A model generated the notes under the pieces. The model was not told where the DNA came from, ran no database searches, and worked only from the letters and a program-made list of their open reading frames with translations. A stretch of DNA of 64,000 bases from NCBI GenBank assembly GCA_934097105.1, contig CAKONI010000001.1:100762-164761 (forward strand), in the 5' to 3' direction. Below, in pieces: positions 14,654 to 26,120 of the stretch. Every line of letters begins with the position of its first letter. The first letter of the stretch is position 1. A program made the position numbers and the translations under genes. This DNA comes from an uncultured Bacilli bacterium (GTDB taxonomy: Bacteria > Bacillota_I > Bacilli_A > RF39 > UBA660).

Positions 14654-15973
14654 ATGAAAAAAGTTTTTGATTTTTTAGACAGTTATATTAATGATGGGGA
14701 TACAGTTGTTTTAGGTTGTTCTGGAGGGCCTGATTCTATGGCGCTTATGGATATTTTGATTTCTTATAGAAAATCTAGAAATATTTCTATTGTTTGTGCT
14801 CATGTTAATCATAAGGTTAGGCGTGAAAGCGATGATGAGATGGTATGGCTTGAGAAGTTTTGTAATAAAAGAAATATCTTTTTTGAGAAAATGATTATTG
14901 AAAATTATGGTGATGATAATTTTCATAATGAGGCTAGGCATATAAGGTATGAATTTTTTGATTCTTTAGTGAGAAAGTATAATGCTAATTATTTGATGAC
15001 TGCTCATCATGGTGATGATTTAATGGAAACTATTTTGATGCGAATTGTCAGGGGTTCTACTTTGAGAGGCTATGGAGGATTTTCTAGTTGTGTTTCGAAA
15101 GGCACTTATTCTATATTGAGGCCTTTGGTTTTTGTAACTAAGGAAGATATACTTAGTTATAATAAAAAGAAAAAGATTGAGTATGTTATTGATAATTCTA
15201 ACTTTTCTAGTAAGTATACTAGAAATAGATATCGTAAAAGTGTTTTACCTTTTTTGAAGATTGAAGATAAAAATGTTCATTTAAAGTTTTTAAAATATAG
15301 CAATGAACTTATTGCTTCGGATGATTTTTTAAATAGTGAAACTAGTAAGATTTTTGATGAGGTGGTTACTGATAATCAAACTTCTATAAGTAAGTTTAAA
15401 AAAATTCACCCTTTTTTACAAAACAGGTTTATTAACATGCTACTTGAGGAATTTTATCAAGATGATCTTATATTAATTTCTGATGTTCATACAGATTTGA
15501 TTAAAGGTCTTATATATTCAAATAAGGCTAATAGTTTTGTATATTTACCAAATAATGTTAAGGTTGTTAAGAGTTATGATAAACTTTCTTTTGTAAAAGA
15601 AACTGAACAAGTTGATCGTTATGAGATTGAACTTTCTGATTATGTTAATTTACCTAATGGTAAAAACATCAAATTTTTGGAGAAATCTGATGTTAATGAT
15701 AATAATTTTTGTAGGTTAAATTCTGAAGATGTATGTTTGCCTCTTCAGGTTAGAACTAGAAAATCTGGGGATAGAATTAAGGTTAAGGGTCTTAATGGTA
15801 CGAAAAAGATAAAGGATATTTTTATTGATTTGAAGATTCCTGTTAAACAAAGAGATTTATGGCCTGTTGTTGTGGATTCTAAGGATATTGTTGTTTGGCT
15901 TCCTGGTCTTAAAAAATCTAAATTTGATGTTCCAAAAAGTAAAAACTGTGATATAATACTTAAGTATTATTAA
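14654..15973 (+). CDS. tilS: tRNA(Ile)-lysidine synthetase
   Basis: 439 residues from the ATG after AAGTGGTG. Converts the wobble C of tRNA-Ile(CAU) to lysidine. Seen: the PP-loop GCSGGPDSMAL (about residue 24), HVNHKVR and HHGDD in the catalytic domain, YTRNRYRKSVLP, and a C-terminal TilS domain with RTRKSGDRIKV and KDIFIDLKIP. hpt, which follows tilS in B. subtilis, is missing; ftsH starts 12 bases downstream. Confidence 0.95.
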   Translation: MKKVFDFLDSYINDGDTVVLGCSGGPDSMALMDILISYRKSRNISIVCAHVNHKVRRESDDEMVWLEKFCNKRNIFFEKMIIENYGDDNFHNEARHIRYEFFDSLVRKYNANYLMTAHHGDDLMETILMRIVRGSTLRGYGGFSSCVSKGTYSILRPLVFVTKEDILSYNKKKKIEYVIDNSNFSSKYTRNRYRKSVLPFLKIEDKNVHLKFLKYSNELIASDDFLNSETSKIFDEVVTDNQTSISKFKKIHPFLQNRFINMLLEEFYQDDLILISDVHTDLIKGLIYSNKANSFVYLPNNVKVVKSYDKLSFVKETEQVDRYEIELSDYVNLPNGKNIKFLEKSDVNDNNFCRLNSEDVCLPLQVRTRKSGDRIKVKGLNGTKKIKDIFIDLKIPVKQRDLWPVVVDSKDIVVWLPGLKKSKFDVPKSKNCDIILKYY

Positions 15974-15985
15974 AGGGAGGAAATT

Positions 15986-17860
15986 ATGAATAGAAAAAAT
16001 AATAAAAAAAGTTTTATTTCGTATGCTATTATTTTATGTTTTTTAGCAAGTATATTCTTTGTTTATAACTCTTTAGGAAACAAGGAAAAAGTACTTACTT
16101 ATAATGAATTTATAAATGATTTAAATGGAGGTAATGTTACTGAACTTGAAATTACACCGAAACAAAGTTCTGCGGTTTATTATGTTACAGGTAAACTTGA
16201 TGGCTATAAGAGTAATGAACGTTTTAAGTTAGTAGCGCCTTATTCTGATAGTGTTGTTTCTGATATTCTTTCTATTGCTAAGCAAAAAGAATCTCTTAAA
16301 ATAACTGTTAATAAAGATCCAGAAAGTTCTTCATTTCTTAAAATTGTTGTTAACTTTTTACCATTTGTGTTAATTATTGGATTTGCATTTTATTTCTTAT
16401 CTAGACAGATGGGTGGTGCGAATAAGTCTTTTGATTTTGGTAAAAGTAAGGCTAAATTACATTCTGATAAGGACAAAGTTACTTTTGATAATGTTGCGGG
16501 ACTTGTTGAGGAAAAATATGAAGTTAAAGAACTTATTGATTTCTTGAAAAATCCTAAAAAATTCCAAAAATTAGGTGCTAGAATTCCTAAGGGGGTGCTT
16601 TTAGTTGGGCCTCCAGGAACTGGTAAAACTTTACTTGCTCGTGCTGTTGCGGGAGAAGCCAATGTACCTTTTTATTATATCAGTGGTTCTGATTTTGTTG
16701 AACTTTTTGTTGGTGTAGGTGCAAGCCGTGTTCGTGATATGTTTAAGCAAGCGAAGCAAACTGCTCCATGTTTGATATTTATTGATGAAATAGATGCTGT
16801 TGGACGTCAACGTGGTACTGGTCTTGGCGGTGGCCATGATGAAAGGGAACAAACACTTAATCAACTTCTTACAGAAATGGATGGTTTTGGCGCTAATGAG
16901 GGAATAATTATTATAGCTGCAACTAATAGACCTGATGTTCTTGATCCTGCTCTTCTTAGACCTGGTAGGTTTGATAGGCAAGTTACTGTTTCTCTTCCTG
17001 ATATTGGAGAAAGAGAAGCAATATTAAAAGTTCATGCTAAGAATAAGATTCTTGCTAAGGATGTTACTCTTAAGTATTTGGCTCGTAGGACTTCTGGTTT
17101 TAGTGGTGCTGATCTTGAAAATTTACTTAATGAGGCTGCGCTTCTTGCGGTTAGACGTGATAAGAGCGAAATTACTATGAGTGAGATTGATGAGGCTCAT
17201 GATAGGGTTTTAATGGGACCTGCTAAAAAGAGTAGAAAAATTAGTGAAAAAGATAAGAAGATTACTGCTTATCATGAGGCTGGACATGTAGTTGCGGGTA
17301 TGAAACTTGAAAATTCTAATATTGTTCAAAAGGTTACTATTATACCTCGTGGTATGGCTGGTGGTTATACTAATATTCAAAGTGAAGAAGAAAAAATGCA
17401 TACTACTAAAAATGAACTTACTGAGACAATTTGTACATTTTTGGCTGGACGTGTTGCGGAACAACTTGTTTTTGACGACATAACTACTGGTGCTGAAAAT
17501 GATATTGAAAGGGCAACTAAAATTGCACGTTCTATGGTATGTGAATATGGAATGAGTGAACTTGGTCCTGTTCAATTGGAACAAAGCGAATCTAGTGTTT
17601 TCTTAGGTAGAGATTATAATAAATCACGTAATTTTTCTGACCAAGTTGCGTTTGAAATTGATCAACAAATTAGAAAAATTATAGATAGTTGTTATAAAAA
17701 AACTGAGAAGATTTTGAAGGATAATAAAAAGTTACTTGATTTGATTGCTGAAAACTTGGCTAAGTATGAAACTTTGACTAAGGAACAAATTGATTATTTG
17801 GTAAAAAATGGTAAAATGCCTTCTGAAGAATCTGATGATATTGAAGAAGAAAATAAATAA
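15986..17860 (+). CDS. ftsH: ATP-dependent zinc metalloprotease FtsH
   Basis: 624 residues. Two membrane segments (about 10-28 and 112-132) flank an external domain; then an AAA module with Walker A GPPGTGKT (about 208), Walker [10 protein letters not shown], second region of homology [20 protein letters not shown], and the protease HEAGH (about 430). It degrades membrane and regulatory proteins and in Bacillus is needed for sporulation. SD GGGAGG. It ends in an acidic tail. Confidence 0.98.
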   Translation: MNRKNNKKSFISYAIILCFLASIFFVYNSLGNKEKVLTYNEFINDLNGGNVTELEITPKQSSAVYYVTGKLDGYKSNERFKLVAPYSDSVVSDILSIAKQKESLKITVNKDPESSSFLKIVVNFLPFVLIIGFAFYFLSRQMGGANKSFDFGKSKAKLHSDKDKVTFDNVAGLVEEKYEVKELIDFLKNPKKFQKLGARIPKGVLLVGPPGTGKTLLARAVAGEANVPFYYISGSDFVELFVGVGASRVRDMFKQAKQTAPCLIFIDEIDAVGRQRGTGLGGGHDEREQTLNQLLTEMDGFGANEGIIIIAATNRPDVLDPALLRPGRFDRQVTVSLPDIGEREAILKVHAKNKILAKDVTLKYLARRTSGFSGADLENLLNEAALLAVRRDKSEITMSEIDEAHDRVLMGPAKKSRKISEKDKKITAYHEAGHVVAGMKLENSNIVQKVTIIPRGMAGGYTNIQSEEEKMHTTKNELTETICTFLAGRVAEQLVFDDITTGAENDIERATKIARSMVCEYGMSELGPVQLEQSESSVFLGRDYNKSRNFSDQVAFEIDQQIRKIIDSCYKKTEKILKDNKKLLDLIAENLAKYETLTKEQIDYLVKNGKMPSEESDDIEEENK

Positions 17861-17884
17861 AAGAAAGGTTACTTTCTTTTTTGT
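17861..17884 (+). terminator. ftsH terminator
   Basis: AAGAAAG/CTTTCTT stem with a four-base loop and T tract. Confidence 0.7.
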
Positions 17885-17898
17885 TTAGGAGTGTTTAT

Positions 17899-18879
17899 AT
17901 GGCTTTTGATTTTAGAGAGGAACTTAAGAAGAATAAAGTTTTATTAGCGCCGATGGCTGGTGTTTCTAATCCTGCTTATATTGAAATTGTGAGAGATATG
18001 GGTGTTTCTTTGTTTTGGACTGAACTTATTAGTGCTGAGGCAATTGTTAGAAATAATAAGAAAACTTTTGATATGCTTGATGGAATTGATAAGTTGGGTG
18101 TGAAAGTTGGAGTGCAAATTTTTGGTAGTTCACCTGATGTTATGGCGAAGGCTGCTAGTATTATTGTTTCTTCTTATGATGTTAGTTTTATTGATATTAA
18201 TATGGGCTGTCCTGTTCCTAAGGTTGCAATTAAAAATAATGCTGGCAGTGCTCTTCTTCGTGATGTTGATAAGATTGGTAAAATTGTTTCTAGTGTTTGT
18301 AAGGCTGTATCTGTTCCTGTTAGTGTTAAAATAAGAAGTGGTTGGGACTTTTCTAGTATAAATGCTCCTTTGGTTTCTAAGGTATGTGAAGAAAATGGTG
18401 CAAGTTGTATTGCAATTCATGCTAGGACAAGAAGCCAGGGTTATGGTGGAAGTGCTGATTGGAGTATAATTAAAGAAGTAAAGGATTCAGTTAAAATACC
18501 AGTAATTGGTAATGGAGATATTAAATCTTTTAGTGATGCTAAACGAATGCTTGATGAAACTGGTTGTGATGCTGTTATGATTGGTCGCGCTTCTTTAGGA
18601 AATCCTTGGATTTTTAGGGAGAGTTTGTTTTTTATAAATAATAATAGTTTTTTACCTAGACCTGGTTTTAGAGAAATTGTTGATATGATAAAGAAACATT
18701 ATTTTCTTCTTGAAGAAAATATGGGAGAAAAACGTGCTCTTTTAGAGATTAGAACTCATGCTTTGTGGTATATAAAGGGATTTCCTAATTGTAAAGGCTT
18801 TAAAGGAATGATTACTTCTGCTAATACTAAGGATGAATTTTTTGATATTTTGAATTTAATGTGTGAAGAAAATTTATAA
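17899..18879 (+). CDS. dusB: tRNA-dihydrouridine synthase (DusB type)
   Basis: 326 residues from the ATG after AGGAG. FMN-dependent reductase of tRNA uridines. Seen: LLAPMAGVSNPAY at the N-terminus, the catalytic-cysteine motif INMGCPVPK (about residue 103), KIRSGW, IAIHARTRSQGY, and MIGRASLGNPWIF for FMN phosphate binding. B. subtilis dusB (yacF) likewise lies just before lysS. Confidence 0.93.
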   Translation: MAFDFREELKKNKVLLAPMAGVSNPAYIEIVRDMGVSLFWTELISAEAIVRNNKKTFDMLDGIDKLGVKVGVQIFGSSPDVMAKAASIIVSSYDVSFIDINMGCPVPKVAIKNNAGSALLRDVDKIGKIVSSVCKAVSVPVSVKIRSGWDFSSINAPLVSKVCEENGASCIAIHARTRSQGYGGSADWSIIKEVKDSVKIPVIGNGDIKSFSDAKRMLDETGCDAVMIGRASLGNPWIFRESLFFINNNSFLPRPGFREIVDMIKKHYFLLEENMGEKRALLEIRTHALWYIKGFPNCKGFKGMITSANTKDEFFDILNLMCEENL

Positions 18880-18894
18880 AACGTTTAAATATTG

Positions 18895-18923
18895 TTGACA
18901 TTTTGTATTTTAAGTGATAAATT
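18895..18923 (+). promoter_or_regulatory. Promoter of lysS leader
   Basis: Perfect TTGACA, 17 bases, TAAATT, just after dusB. Confidence 0.6.
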
Positions 18924-18934
18924 ATATTCATAAA

Positions 18935-19137
18935 TTGATGAAGCAGGTACTTTGTACAGGGATTTATAGGGAGTGCTTTTAGAGAGTCAAGGGTGGTGGA
19001 ACTTGATAGCGTGCTATAATGAATTAAAACTGTGGAAATGGCTTTTGCCCGGGTTTACCGTTATATTATTGAGATGTCAGTTAATGATAAAAAAGGTGGT
19101 ACCGCGATACTTCGCCCTTTTATTGTTAACTTTTTTT
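18935..19137 (+). promoter_or_regulatory. T-box leader, Lys specifier
   Basis: Seen: AGAGAG at 18981, GGGTGGTG, specifier context GAATT-AAA-ACTGTGG with AAA (Lys) at 19026-19028, a CCCGGGTTTACCG stem IIA/B segment, and the T-box AGGTGGTACCGCG at 19094-19106 with CGCCCTTTT. The antiterminator stem extends outward into 13 contiguous pairs (19080-19092 with 19118-19130), directly followed by seven T, so the same helix also looks like a terminator. No separate terminator follows. Confidence 0.9.
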
Positions 19138-19145
19138 ATTGATAG

Positions 19146-20639
<1,494 letters not shown>

Positions 20640-20741
20640 TGAAGCCTTTTTTTCTTTTTTTTGAGGGAAATTGTTAATTTTTTACAGTTTTTTCTTTATT
20701 TTTTTTGATAAAAGTGTAATAATTATATTGGGAGGTATAAA

Positions 20742-22232
20742 ATGAAAAAAAATAATTTATTTAAGGCAGTAGGTATAGTCATTCTTGCTTATGTATTGTT
20801 TTCATGGATAGTACCAATTATTTATGGTATTGTTGGCGCTGAAGGCGAAGTTTCTAAACAAATTGGAATTATTTCTATTTTTTCAGTTGTTCTTGAAACA
20901 TTTTCAGGATTCGGATCTGTTATACTTTATGTACTGTTAGTAGGAGCATTTTATGGTGTTCTTAAAGTTACAGGTGCTTATGATAAGATTATGAACAGTT
21001 TTATGAAGTTTGCTAGTGGCAAAGAACAAACTTTATTAATTGCAATTATGATTATTATGGCTCTTTTATCTTCATTTGCAGGACTTGACTTAGGATTTTT
21101 AGTTGTTATTCCTTTCTTAATTGGATTTATTGTTAAGGTTGGATATAACAAACTAGTTGCTTTAAGTGCTACTGTAGGTTCTATTATAATTGGTATGTAT
21201 GGTGCTACATTTGCTGGTACTTTATATGGTTATAATAATGAAATTCTTAGTTTAAAGGCTACAGATCAACTTTTATTTAAAGTTATATTATTTGTACTTG
21301 GACTTGCCCTTTTAATTTTCTTTGTACTTATGTATTGTAAGAAAAATAATCTTGTTGGAGATGCTAGTAAGGCGCTTAAGGCTAATAGTACAAAGGAAAA
21401 GACTGTTAAGGCTTCTGCTAGTTCTAAATCTAGCAAGAAAAGTGTTAATGAAAAAGTTGCTAAAGATAAGAAGAATAAAACTACTAAGGAACGTGGACCT
21501 GTTGGTGCAATTATTGTAAGTTCTATTATGTTACTTGTTATGATTTTAGGAACTATTTCTTGGAAATCTATGCTTGGAGTTAGTTCTTTTGAGAGTTTAC
21601 ATAAGAGTTGGACTGAACTTAAAATAGGTGGATTTGATATTCTTAATAAGATATTTGGTGGTATTGATGCTTTTGGTACTTGGAATACACCAGTTAGATT
21701 TCAAACTTATTCTATTTTATTAATTATTGCTATGATTATTATTTCAATTATTTACAGAACAAGTGTTAAGGATACTTTTGAGGGATTTGTAGATGGTATT
21801 AAATCATTTGTTGTTCCTGCAATTATTACTATTTTGGCTTGTTCAGTGTTTGTATTTGTATATTATAATCCTGTAATAACTCCAGTTACTCAATTATTGC
21901 TTACTGCGACTGATGAGTTTAATGTTGCTCTTTCAGGTATTTATACAATTATTAATAGTGCGGTTTATGTTGATTATTATTACTTTGCCAATGCTGTACT
22001 TTATTCTATTGCATCTGTATATGAAGATAGTGCAGTCTTATCAATAATCAGTGTAATGTTTGCTAACTTATATAGTTTAGTAATGTTAGTTGCTCCAACT
22101 AGTGTATTATTGCTTATAGGATTATCTATTAGTGATGTTGAATATACTTCTTGGATTAAGTATATTTGGAAACTTGCACTTGCATTATTACTATTATCAT
22201 TCATAGTTTTTGTAATAATGTTATTAGTTTAA
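20742..22232 (+). CDS. Multi-pass permease, YfcC/ion-transporter superfamily-like
   Basis: 496 residues with about 11-12 hydrophobic segments. A central cytoplasmic loop (about 205-255) is rich in Lys/Ser/Thr. The N-terminal VLFSWIVP, ETFSGFGSVILYVLLVGAFYG and ASVYEDSAVLS layout resembles YfcC/DcuC-type carriers; substrate cannot be told. It sits between lysS and clpC where B. subtilis has ctsR-mcsA-mcsB, with its own SD (GGGAGG) and terminator, so it may be an insertion. Confidence 0.55.
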   Translation: MKKNNLFKAVGIVILAYVLFSWIVPIIYGIVGAEGEVSKQIGIISIFSVVLETFSGFGSVILYVLLVGAFYGVLKVTGAYDKIMNSFMKFASGKEQTLLIAIMIIMALLSSFAGLDLGFLVVIPFLIGFIVKVGYNKLVALSATVGSIIIGMYGATFAGTLYGYNNEILSLKATDQLLFKVILFVLGLALLIFFVLMYCKKNNLVGDASKALKANSTKEKTVKASASSKSSKKSVNEKVAKDKKNKTTKERGPVGAIIVSSIMLLVMILGTISWKSMLGVSSFESLHKSWTELKIGGFDILNKIFGGIDAFGTWNTPVRFQTYSILLIIAMIIISIIYRTSVKDTFEGFVDGIKSFVVPAIITILACSVFVFVYYNPVITPVTQLLLTATDEFNVALSGIYTIINSAVYVDYYYFANAVLYSIASVYEDSAVLSIISVMFANLYSLVMLVAPTSVLLLIGLSISDVEYTSWIKYIWKLALALLLLSFIVFVIMLLV

Positions 22233-22256
22233 GAGGACGGTTGTTCTCTTTTTTTG
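22232..22256 (+). terminator. Permease terminator
   Basis: AGAGGAC/GTTCTCT stem, four-base loop, T7; overlaps the stop codon. Confidence 0.75.
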
Positions 22257-22352
22257 TTTTAAAGTACTTTTTTTGTAAATAGTACTTTTTTGTTGATTAG
22301 TTTTATATTTTTTTTCTCATTATATGAATAGAATAATAATGGGAGGATGAAT

Positions 22353-24635
22353 ATGTTTTCTAAATTTGATGAAGAAGCAAAGAAAGTACTTTTAAATATG
22401 CAGAAAGAGATGATTAGTTTGAAACATCCTTATATTGGTAGTGAACATTTACTTTTGTCTTTACTTAAGTATGGTAATAAAGATTTTGTTGATAAGTTTT
22501 CTTCTTTTGGGGTTACTTATGATTCTTTTAAGGAAGAACTTATTTCGGTTGTGGGGGTTGGCAAGAGTTCTAATGAGTTTTATTTGTATACTCCTCTTTT
22601 GCGTACTATTTTGGAGTCTGCCGGAATGGATAGTTCTGATAAGGGGAAAAAGTTTGTTGATACGGGAGATTTGTTTTTTTCTCTTTTTGAGGAGGGCGAA
22701 GGAGTTGCGATTAGAATACTTTTGGGCATGAATGTTGATGTTGATGCTTTGTATGATAGTTTTTGTGTTAGTAAAAAGAGTCGTAATGTTAAACTTATGG
22801 TTGAGTCTTTTGGTGTTAATTTGAATGATAAATGTAAACGTGGAGAAATTGATCCTGTTATTGGACGTGAAAAGGAAATAGCAAGGCTTATTCAAATTTT
22901 GTCTCGTAGGACTAAAAATAATCCTCTTCTTTTGGGAGAGGCTGGAGTTGGTAAGACTGCAATTGTTGAGGAACTTGCTAGAGTTATTAATTCTTCTTCT
23001 TTTTCTAAACTTTCTAATAAGAAACTTATTTCTGTTTCGATGGCTAGTTTAGTTGCGGGGACAAAATATCGTGGTGAATTTGAGGAAAGATTGGAAAAGA
23101 TTATTCGTGAACTTGAAGAAAATGATGATGTTATCTTATTTATTGACGAAATTCACACTTTAGTGGGTGCAGGTGGTGCGGAGGGTGCAATTGATGCTTC
23201 TAATATACTTAAACCTGCTCTTGCTCGTGGTAAGATTAAAATTATTGGGGCTACTACTATTTCTGAGTATAAAGAGTTTATCGAAAATGATAAGGCGTTG
23301 TCGCGTAGATTTCAAACTATTTTGGTTGAAGAACCTGATGTTTCCGCAACTAAGGATATTTTGTTTAAGTTAAGACCTATTTATGAGTCTTATCATAATG
23401 TTAAGATAAGTGATAAGGTTTTAAATGAAATCGTTACTTTGTCTAATAGATATATTTATGATAGAAAAATGCCTGATAAGGCTATTGATGTATTGGATGA
23501 GGTTTGTTCTAGGGTTTCTGTTTTGTCTTTTAAAAACAATGATATTATGGATATTAATGAGAGAATTGAGAAACTTAAGAGTTTAAAGAATGAATCTATT
23601 GTTAATAACAATTTTAATGATGCTTTTTTGTATAAGAAGTCTGAGATGATTTTGGAAGATAAGAAAAATAAATTGGAACTTAAAAATATTAATAATTCTT
23701 TGATTAAGGTTACTTCGAATGACGTATGTAAGGTTGTTGAAGAAAGATCAAAGATTCCTATTTATAGAAATTCTTTTAAGGTTTTGGATAATCTTAAAAA
23801 GTCCCTTTCTTCGGTAGTTTATGGACAGGATAAGGCTATTAATACTATTTGTGATGCTTTTAAGAAAAGATGTTTTTCTTCTTCTGAAAGTGTTAAACCT
23901 ATGTCATTTTTGTTTTTGGGTTCTACTGGTGTTGGGAAGACGATGCTTGCTAAAGAATATGGTAAGGTTATTTATGGGGATAATATTATTCGTGTTGATA
24001 TGAGTGAGTTTAAGGAAGGGCATTCTATTAGTAAAATGATTGGTTCTCCTCCTGGATATGTTGGATATTCTGATAATAAGAATGTTTTTGAACAAGTTAA
24101 GGATAATCCATATTCTCTTATTATTTTGGATGAGATTGAAAAGGGTAGTAGAGAGGTTATTAACTTATTTTTACAAATTTTGGATGAGGGGTATGCTAAA
24201 AATAGTAAGGGTGAAAAGATTAATTTTTTAAATACAACTATTATCATGACATCTAATTTGGGTTCTAACAAGAATAGTATTGGCTTTAATGGTACTATAT
24301 CTTTTGAAGATGTTTATAATTTCTTTGGAATTGAGTTTGTTAATAGGATTAGTAGTGTAGTTGAGTTTAATAAGATTAGTGATTTAGTTTGTGCTAAACT
24401 TGTTAGGAATAAACTTTCCTTTATAAGAAAATATTATAAGGAAAAAGGTGTTTTTTGTTCTTTTTCTAATAAACTTATTTCTGAAATTTTGAAGTTGTGT
24501 GATTATGAAAAGTATGGTGCTAGGAAAGTTAATTGTGTTATTGAGCAAAACTTGGAGACTGTTATTATTGATCGGATGCTTTGTGGTGATAGTAAAATTA
24601 GAATTGATAGTATTATTAAAAATATGGTTGTTTGA
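22353..24635 (+). CDS. clpC: ClpC-type AAA+ unfoldase
   Basis: 760 residues. N-domain with [11 protein letters not shown] (about 30), first AAA with GEAGVGKT and [14 protein letters not shown], a short coiled M-domain (about 405-455), second AAA with [16 protein letters not shown] and ILDEIEK. ClpC feeds substrates to ClpP, encoded at 53718. The ATG at 22347 abuts the SD, so the one at 22353 is preferred. No CtsR-type direct heptad repeat upstream, and mcsA/mcsB/ctsR are absent here, so its adaptor-based control must differ or lie elsewhere. Confidence 0.93.
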   Translation: MFSKFDEEAKKVLLNMQKEMISLKHPYIGSEHLLLSLLKYGNKDFVDKFSSFGVTYDSFKEELISVVGVGKSSNEFYLYTPLLRTILESAGMDSSDKGKKFVDTGDLFFSLFEEGEGVAIRILLGMNVDVDALYDSFCVSKKSRNVKLMVESFGVNLNDKCKRGEIDPVIGREKEIARLIQILSRRTKNNPLLLGEAGVGKTAIVEELARVINSSSFSKLSNKKLISVSMASLVAGTKYRGEFEERLEKIIRELEENDDVILFIDEIHTLVGAGGAEGAIDASNILKPALARGKIKIIGATTISEYKEFIENDKALSRRFQTILVEEPDVSATKDILFKLRPIYESYHNVKISDKVLNEIVTLSNRYIYDRKMPDKAIDVLDEVCSRVSVLSFKNNDIMDINERIEKLKSLKNESIVNNNFNDAFLYKKSEMILEDKKNKLELKNINNSLIKVTSNDVCKVVEERSKIPIYRNSFKVLDNLKKSLSSVVYGQDKAINTICDAFKKRCFSSSESVKPMSFLFLGSTGVGKTMLAKEYGKVIYGDNIIRVDMSEFKEGHSISKMIGSPPGYVGYSDNKNVFEQVKDNPYSLIILDEIEKGSREVINLFLQILDEGYAKNSKGEKINFLNTTIIMTSNLGSNKNSIGFNGTISFEDVYNFFGIEFVNRISSVVEFNKISDLVCAKLVRNKLSFIRKYYKEKGVFCSFSNKLISEILKLCDYEKYGARKVNCVIEQNLETVIIDRMLCGDSKIRIDSIIKNMVV

Positions 24636-24691
24636 GAAAGGTTGTATTACTTTCTTTTTTTTGCTATAATATGGGAAAAGGAGTGCTTTAT

Positions 24692-26116
24692 ATGAAAAAA
24701 GTAAGAACTAGATTTGCTCCGAGTCCAACGGGGTATATGCATATTGGAAATTTGAGGACTGCAATTTTTGAATATCTTATTGCAAAGAAAAATAGGGGGG
24801 ATTTTATTCTTAGAATAGAAGATACTGATCAAAATAGGGAAGTTGCTGGTGCGGTTGATTTTATTTATGATACTCTTTCTTTATGTGGTTTTTCTATTGA
24901 TGAAGGGCCTAATAATGAGGGTGAGTGTGGGCCATATGTTCAAAGTATGAGAAAAGATATATATATGGAGTATGCTTTAAAACTTGTTGAAATGGGAAAG
25001 GCCTATTATTGTTTTTGTTCTGAGGATAGACTTAATGAACTTAGGGAGATTGCTAATCTTAATAAGATTCCTTTTATGTATGATGGTCATTGTAAGAGTT
25101 TAAGTGATAAGGAAATTAAGGAAAGACTTGCTAGGGGAGATAAGTATGTTATTCGTCAATCTATGCCTAAAGAGGGTAAAACTGTTGTTAATGATTTGAT
25201 TTATGGCGAAGTTGTGATTGATAATAGTGTTTTAGAGGATCAAATTTTGATTAAGTCTGATGGTTTTCCTACGTATAATTTTGCGAATGTTATTGATGAT
25301 CATTTAATGGATATTACACATGTTGTTAGAGGAAAGGAATATTTGGATCAGACTGCTAAATATAATTTATTATATGATGCATTTGGTTGGGAAAAGCCTT
25401 GTTATATTCATGTTGCTATGGTTCTTGGGGAAGATGGCACTAAACTTAGCAAGAGAAATGGTGATGCTTCTTTTATGGATTTATATAAAGATGGTTATTT
25501 GCCTGCGGCTATTGTTAATTATTTAGTTCTTCTTGGATGGAGTCCTAGTAGTAACAAGGAAATTTTTTCAATGGATGAGTTGATTAATGAGTTCGATCCT
25601 TCTAGAATTGGTAAATCTGCAAGTAGTTATGATATTAAGAAACTTAATTGGGTTAATGCGCATTATATTAAGGGTCTTAGTGATGATGATTATTGTAAGT
25701 TTGTTATTCCTTTTTTGGAAGAGGCTTATGATCTTAGTGATAAGAGTGAGGAATGGATTAGGCATTTAGCACTTATTTATAAAAATCATATTAGTTATGG
25801 AAAGGAAATTGTTTCTTTAGTTAAGTTGTTTTTTGAAGATGGTGCGAAGTTAGATGATGAATGCAAAAGTTTTATGGATGAAAATGATGTGTCTTCGGTT
25901 ATTTCTTGTTTTAAAGAGGAAATTTCTAATATCGATGAGTGGAATGTTGAAAATATTTGTTTGGCTATTAATAATACTAAGGAGAAGACTTCTGCTTGTG
26001 GTAAGATGCTTTACATGCCAATTAGGATAAAGGTTTCTTATCAAATGCATGGTCCTGAACTTGGAGATACTATTTATCTTTTAGGTAAGGAAAAGGTTTT
26101 AGAACGTTTGGGGTGA
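24692..26116 (+). CDS. gltX: Glutamyl-tRNA synthetase
   Basis: 474 residues from the ATG after AAAAGGAG; the frame is open 20 codons upstream, but the conserved RTRFAPSPTGYMHIGNLRT begins right after this start. HIGH variant HIGN, KMSKS variant KLSKR near 245. Four Cys/His residues (CFCSEDRL ... GHCK) occupy the zinc-insertion area. TATAAT at 24665 may be its promoter. It leads the gltX-cysS-metallopeptidase-mrnC-rlmB-sigH cluster. Confidence 0.96.
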   Translation: MKKVRTRFAPSPTGYMHIGNLRTAIFEYLIAKKNRGDFILRIEDTDQNREVAGAVDFIYDTLSLCGFSIDEGPNNEGECGPYVQSMRKDIYMEYALKLVEMGKAYYCFCSEDRLNELREIANLNKIPFMYDGHCKSLSDKEIKERLARGDKYVIRQSMPKEGKTVVNDLIYGEVVIDNSVLEDQILIKSDGFPTYNFANVIDDHLMDITHVVRGKEYLDQTAKYNLLYDAFGWEKPCYIHVAMVLGEDGTKLSKRNGDASFMDLYKDGYLPAAIVNYLVLLGWSPSSNKEIFSMDELINEFDPSRIGKSASSYDIKKLNWVNAHYIKGLSDDDYCKFVIPFLEEAYDLSDKSEEWIRHLALIYKNHISYGKEIVSLVKLFFEDGAKLDDECKSFMDENDVSSVISCFKEEISNIDEWNVENICLAINNTKEKTSACGKMLYMPIRIKVSYQMHGPELGDTIYLLGKEKVLERLG

Positions 26117-26120
26117 TTTA

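Noticed and set aside
17881..18420. Long Leu-rich or Asn/Ile-rich open frames on either strand inside real genes (also at 7934, 8562, 19077, 22461, 45729, 57585)
   Set aside because: They are low-complexity products of T-rich coding sequence read in the wrong frame, lie entirely within genes with family motifs, and lack ribosome-binding sites.
22257..22352. CtsR operator upstream of clpC
   Set aside because: Repeated AGTACTTTTTT units exist but not the direct GGTCAAA/AGTCAAA heptads.
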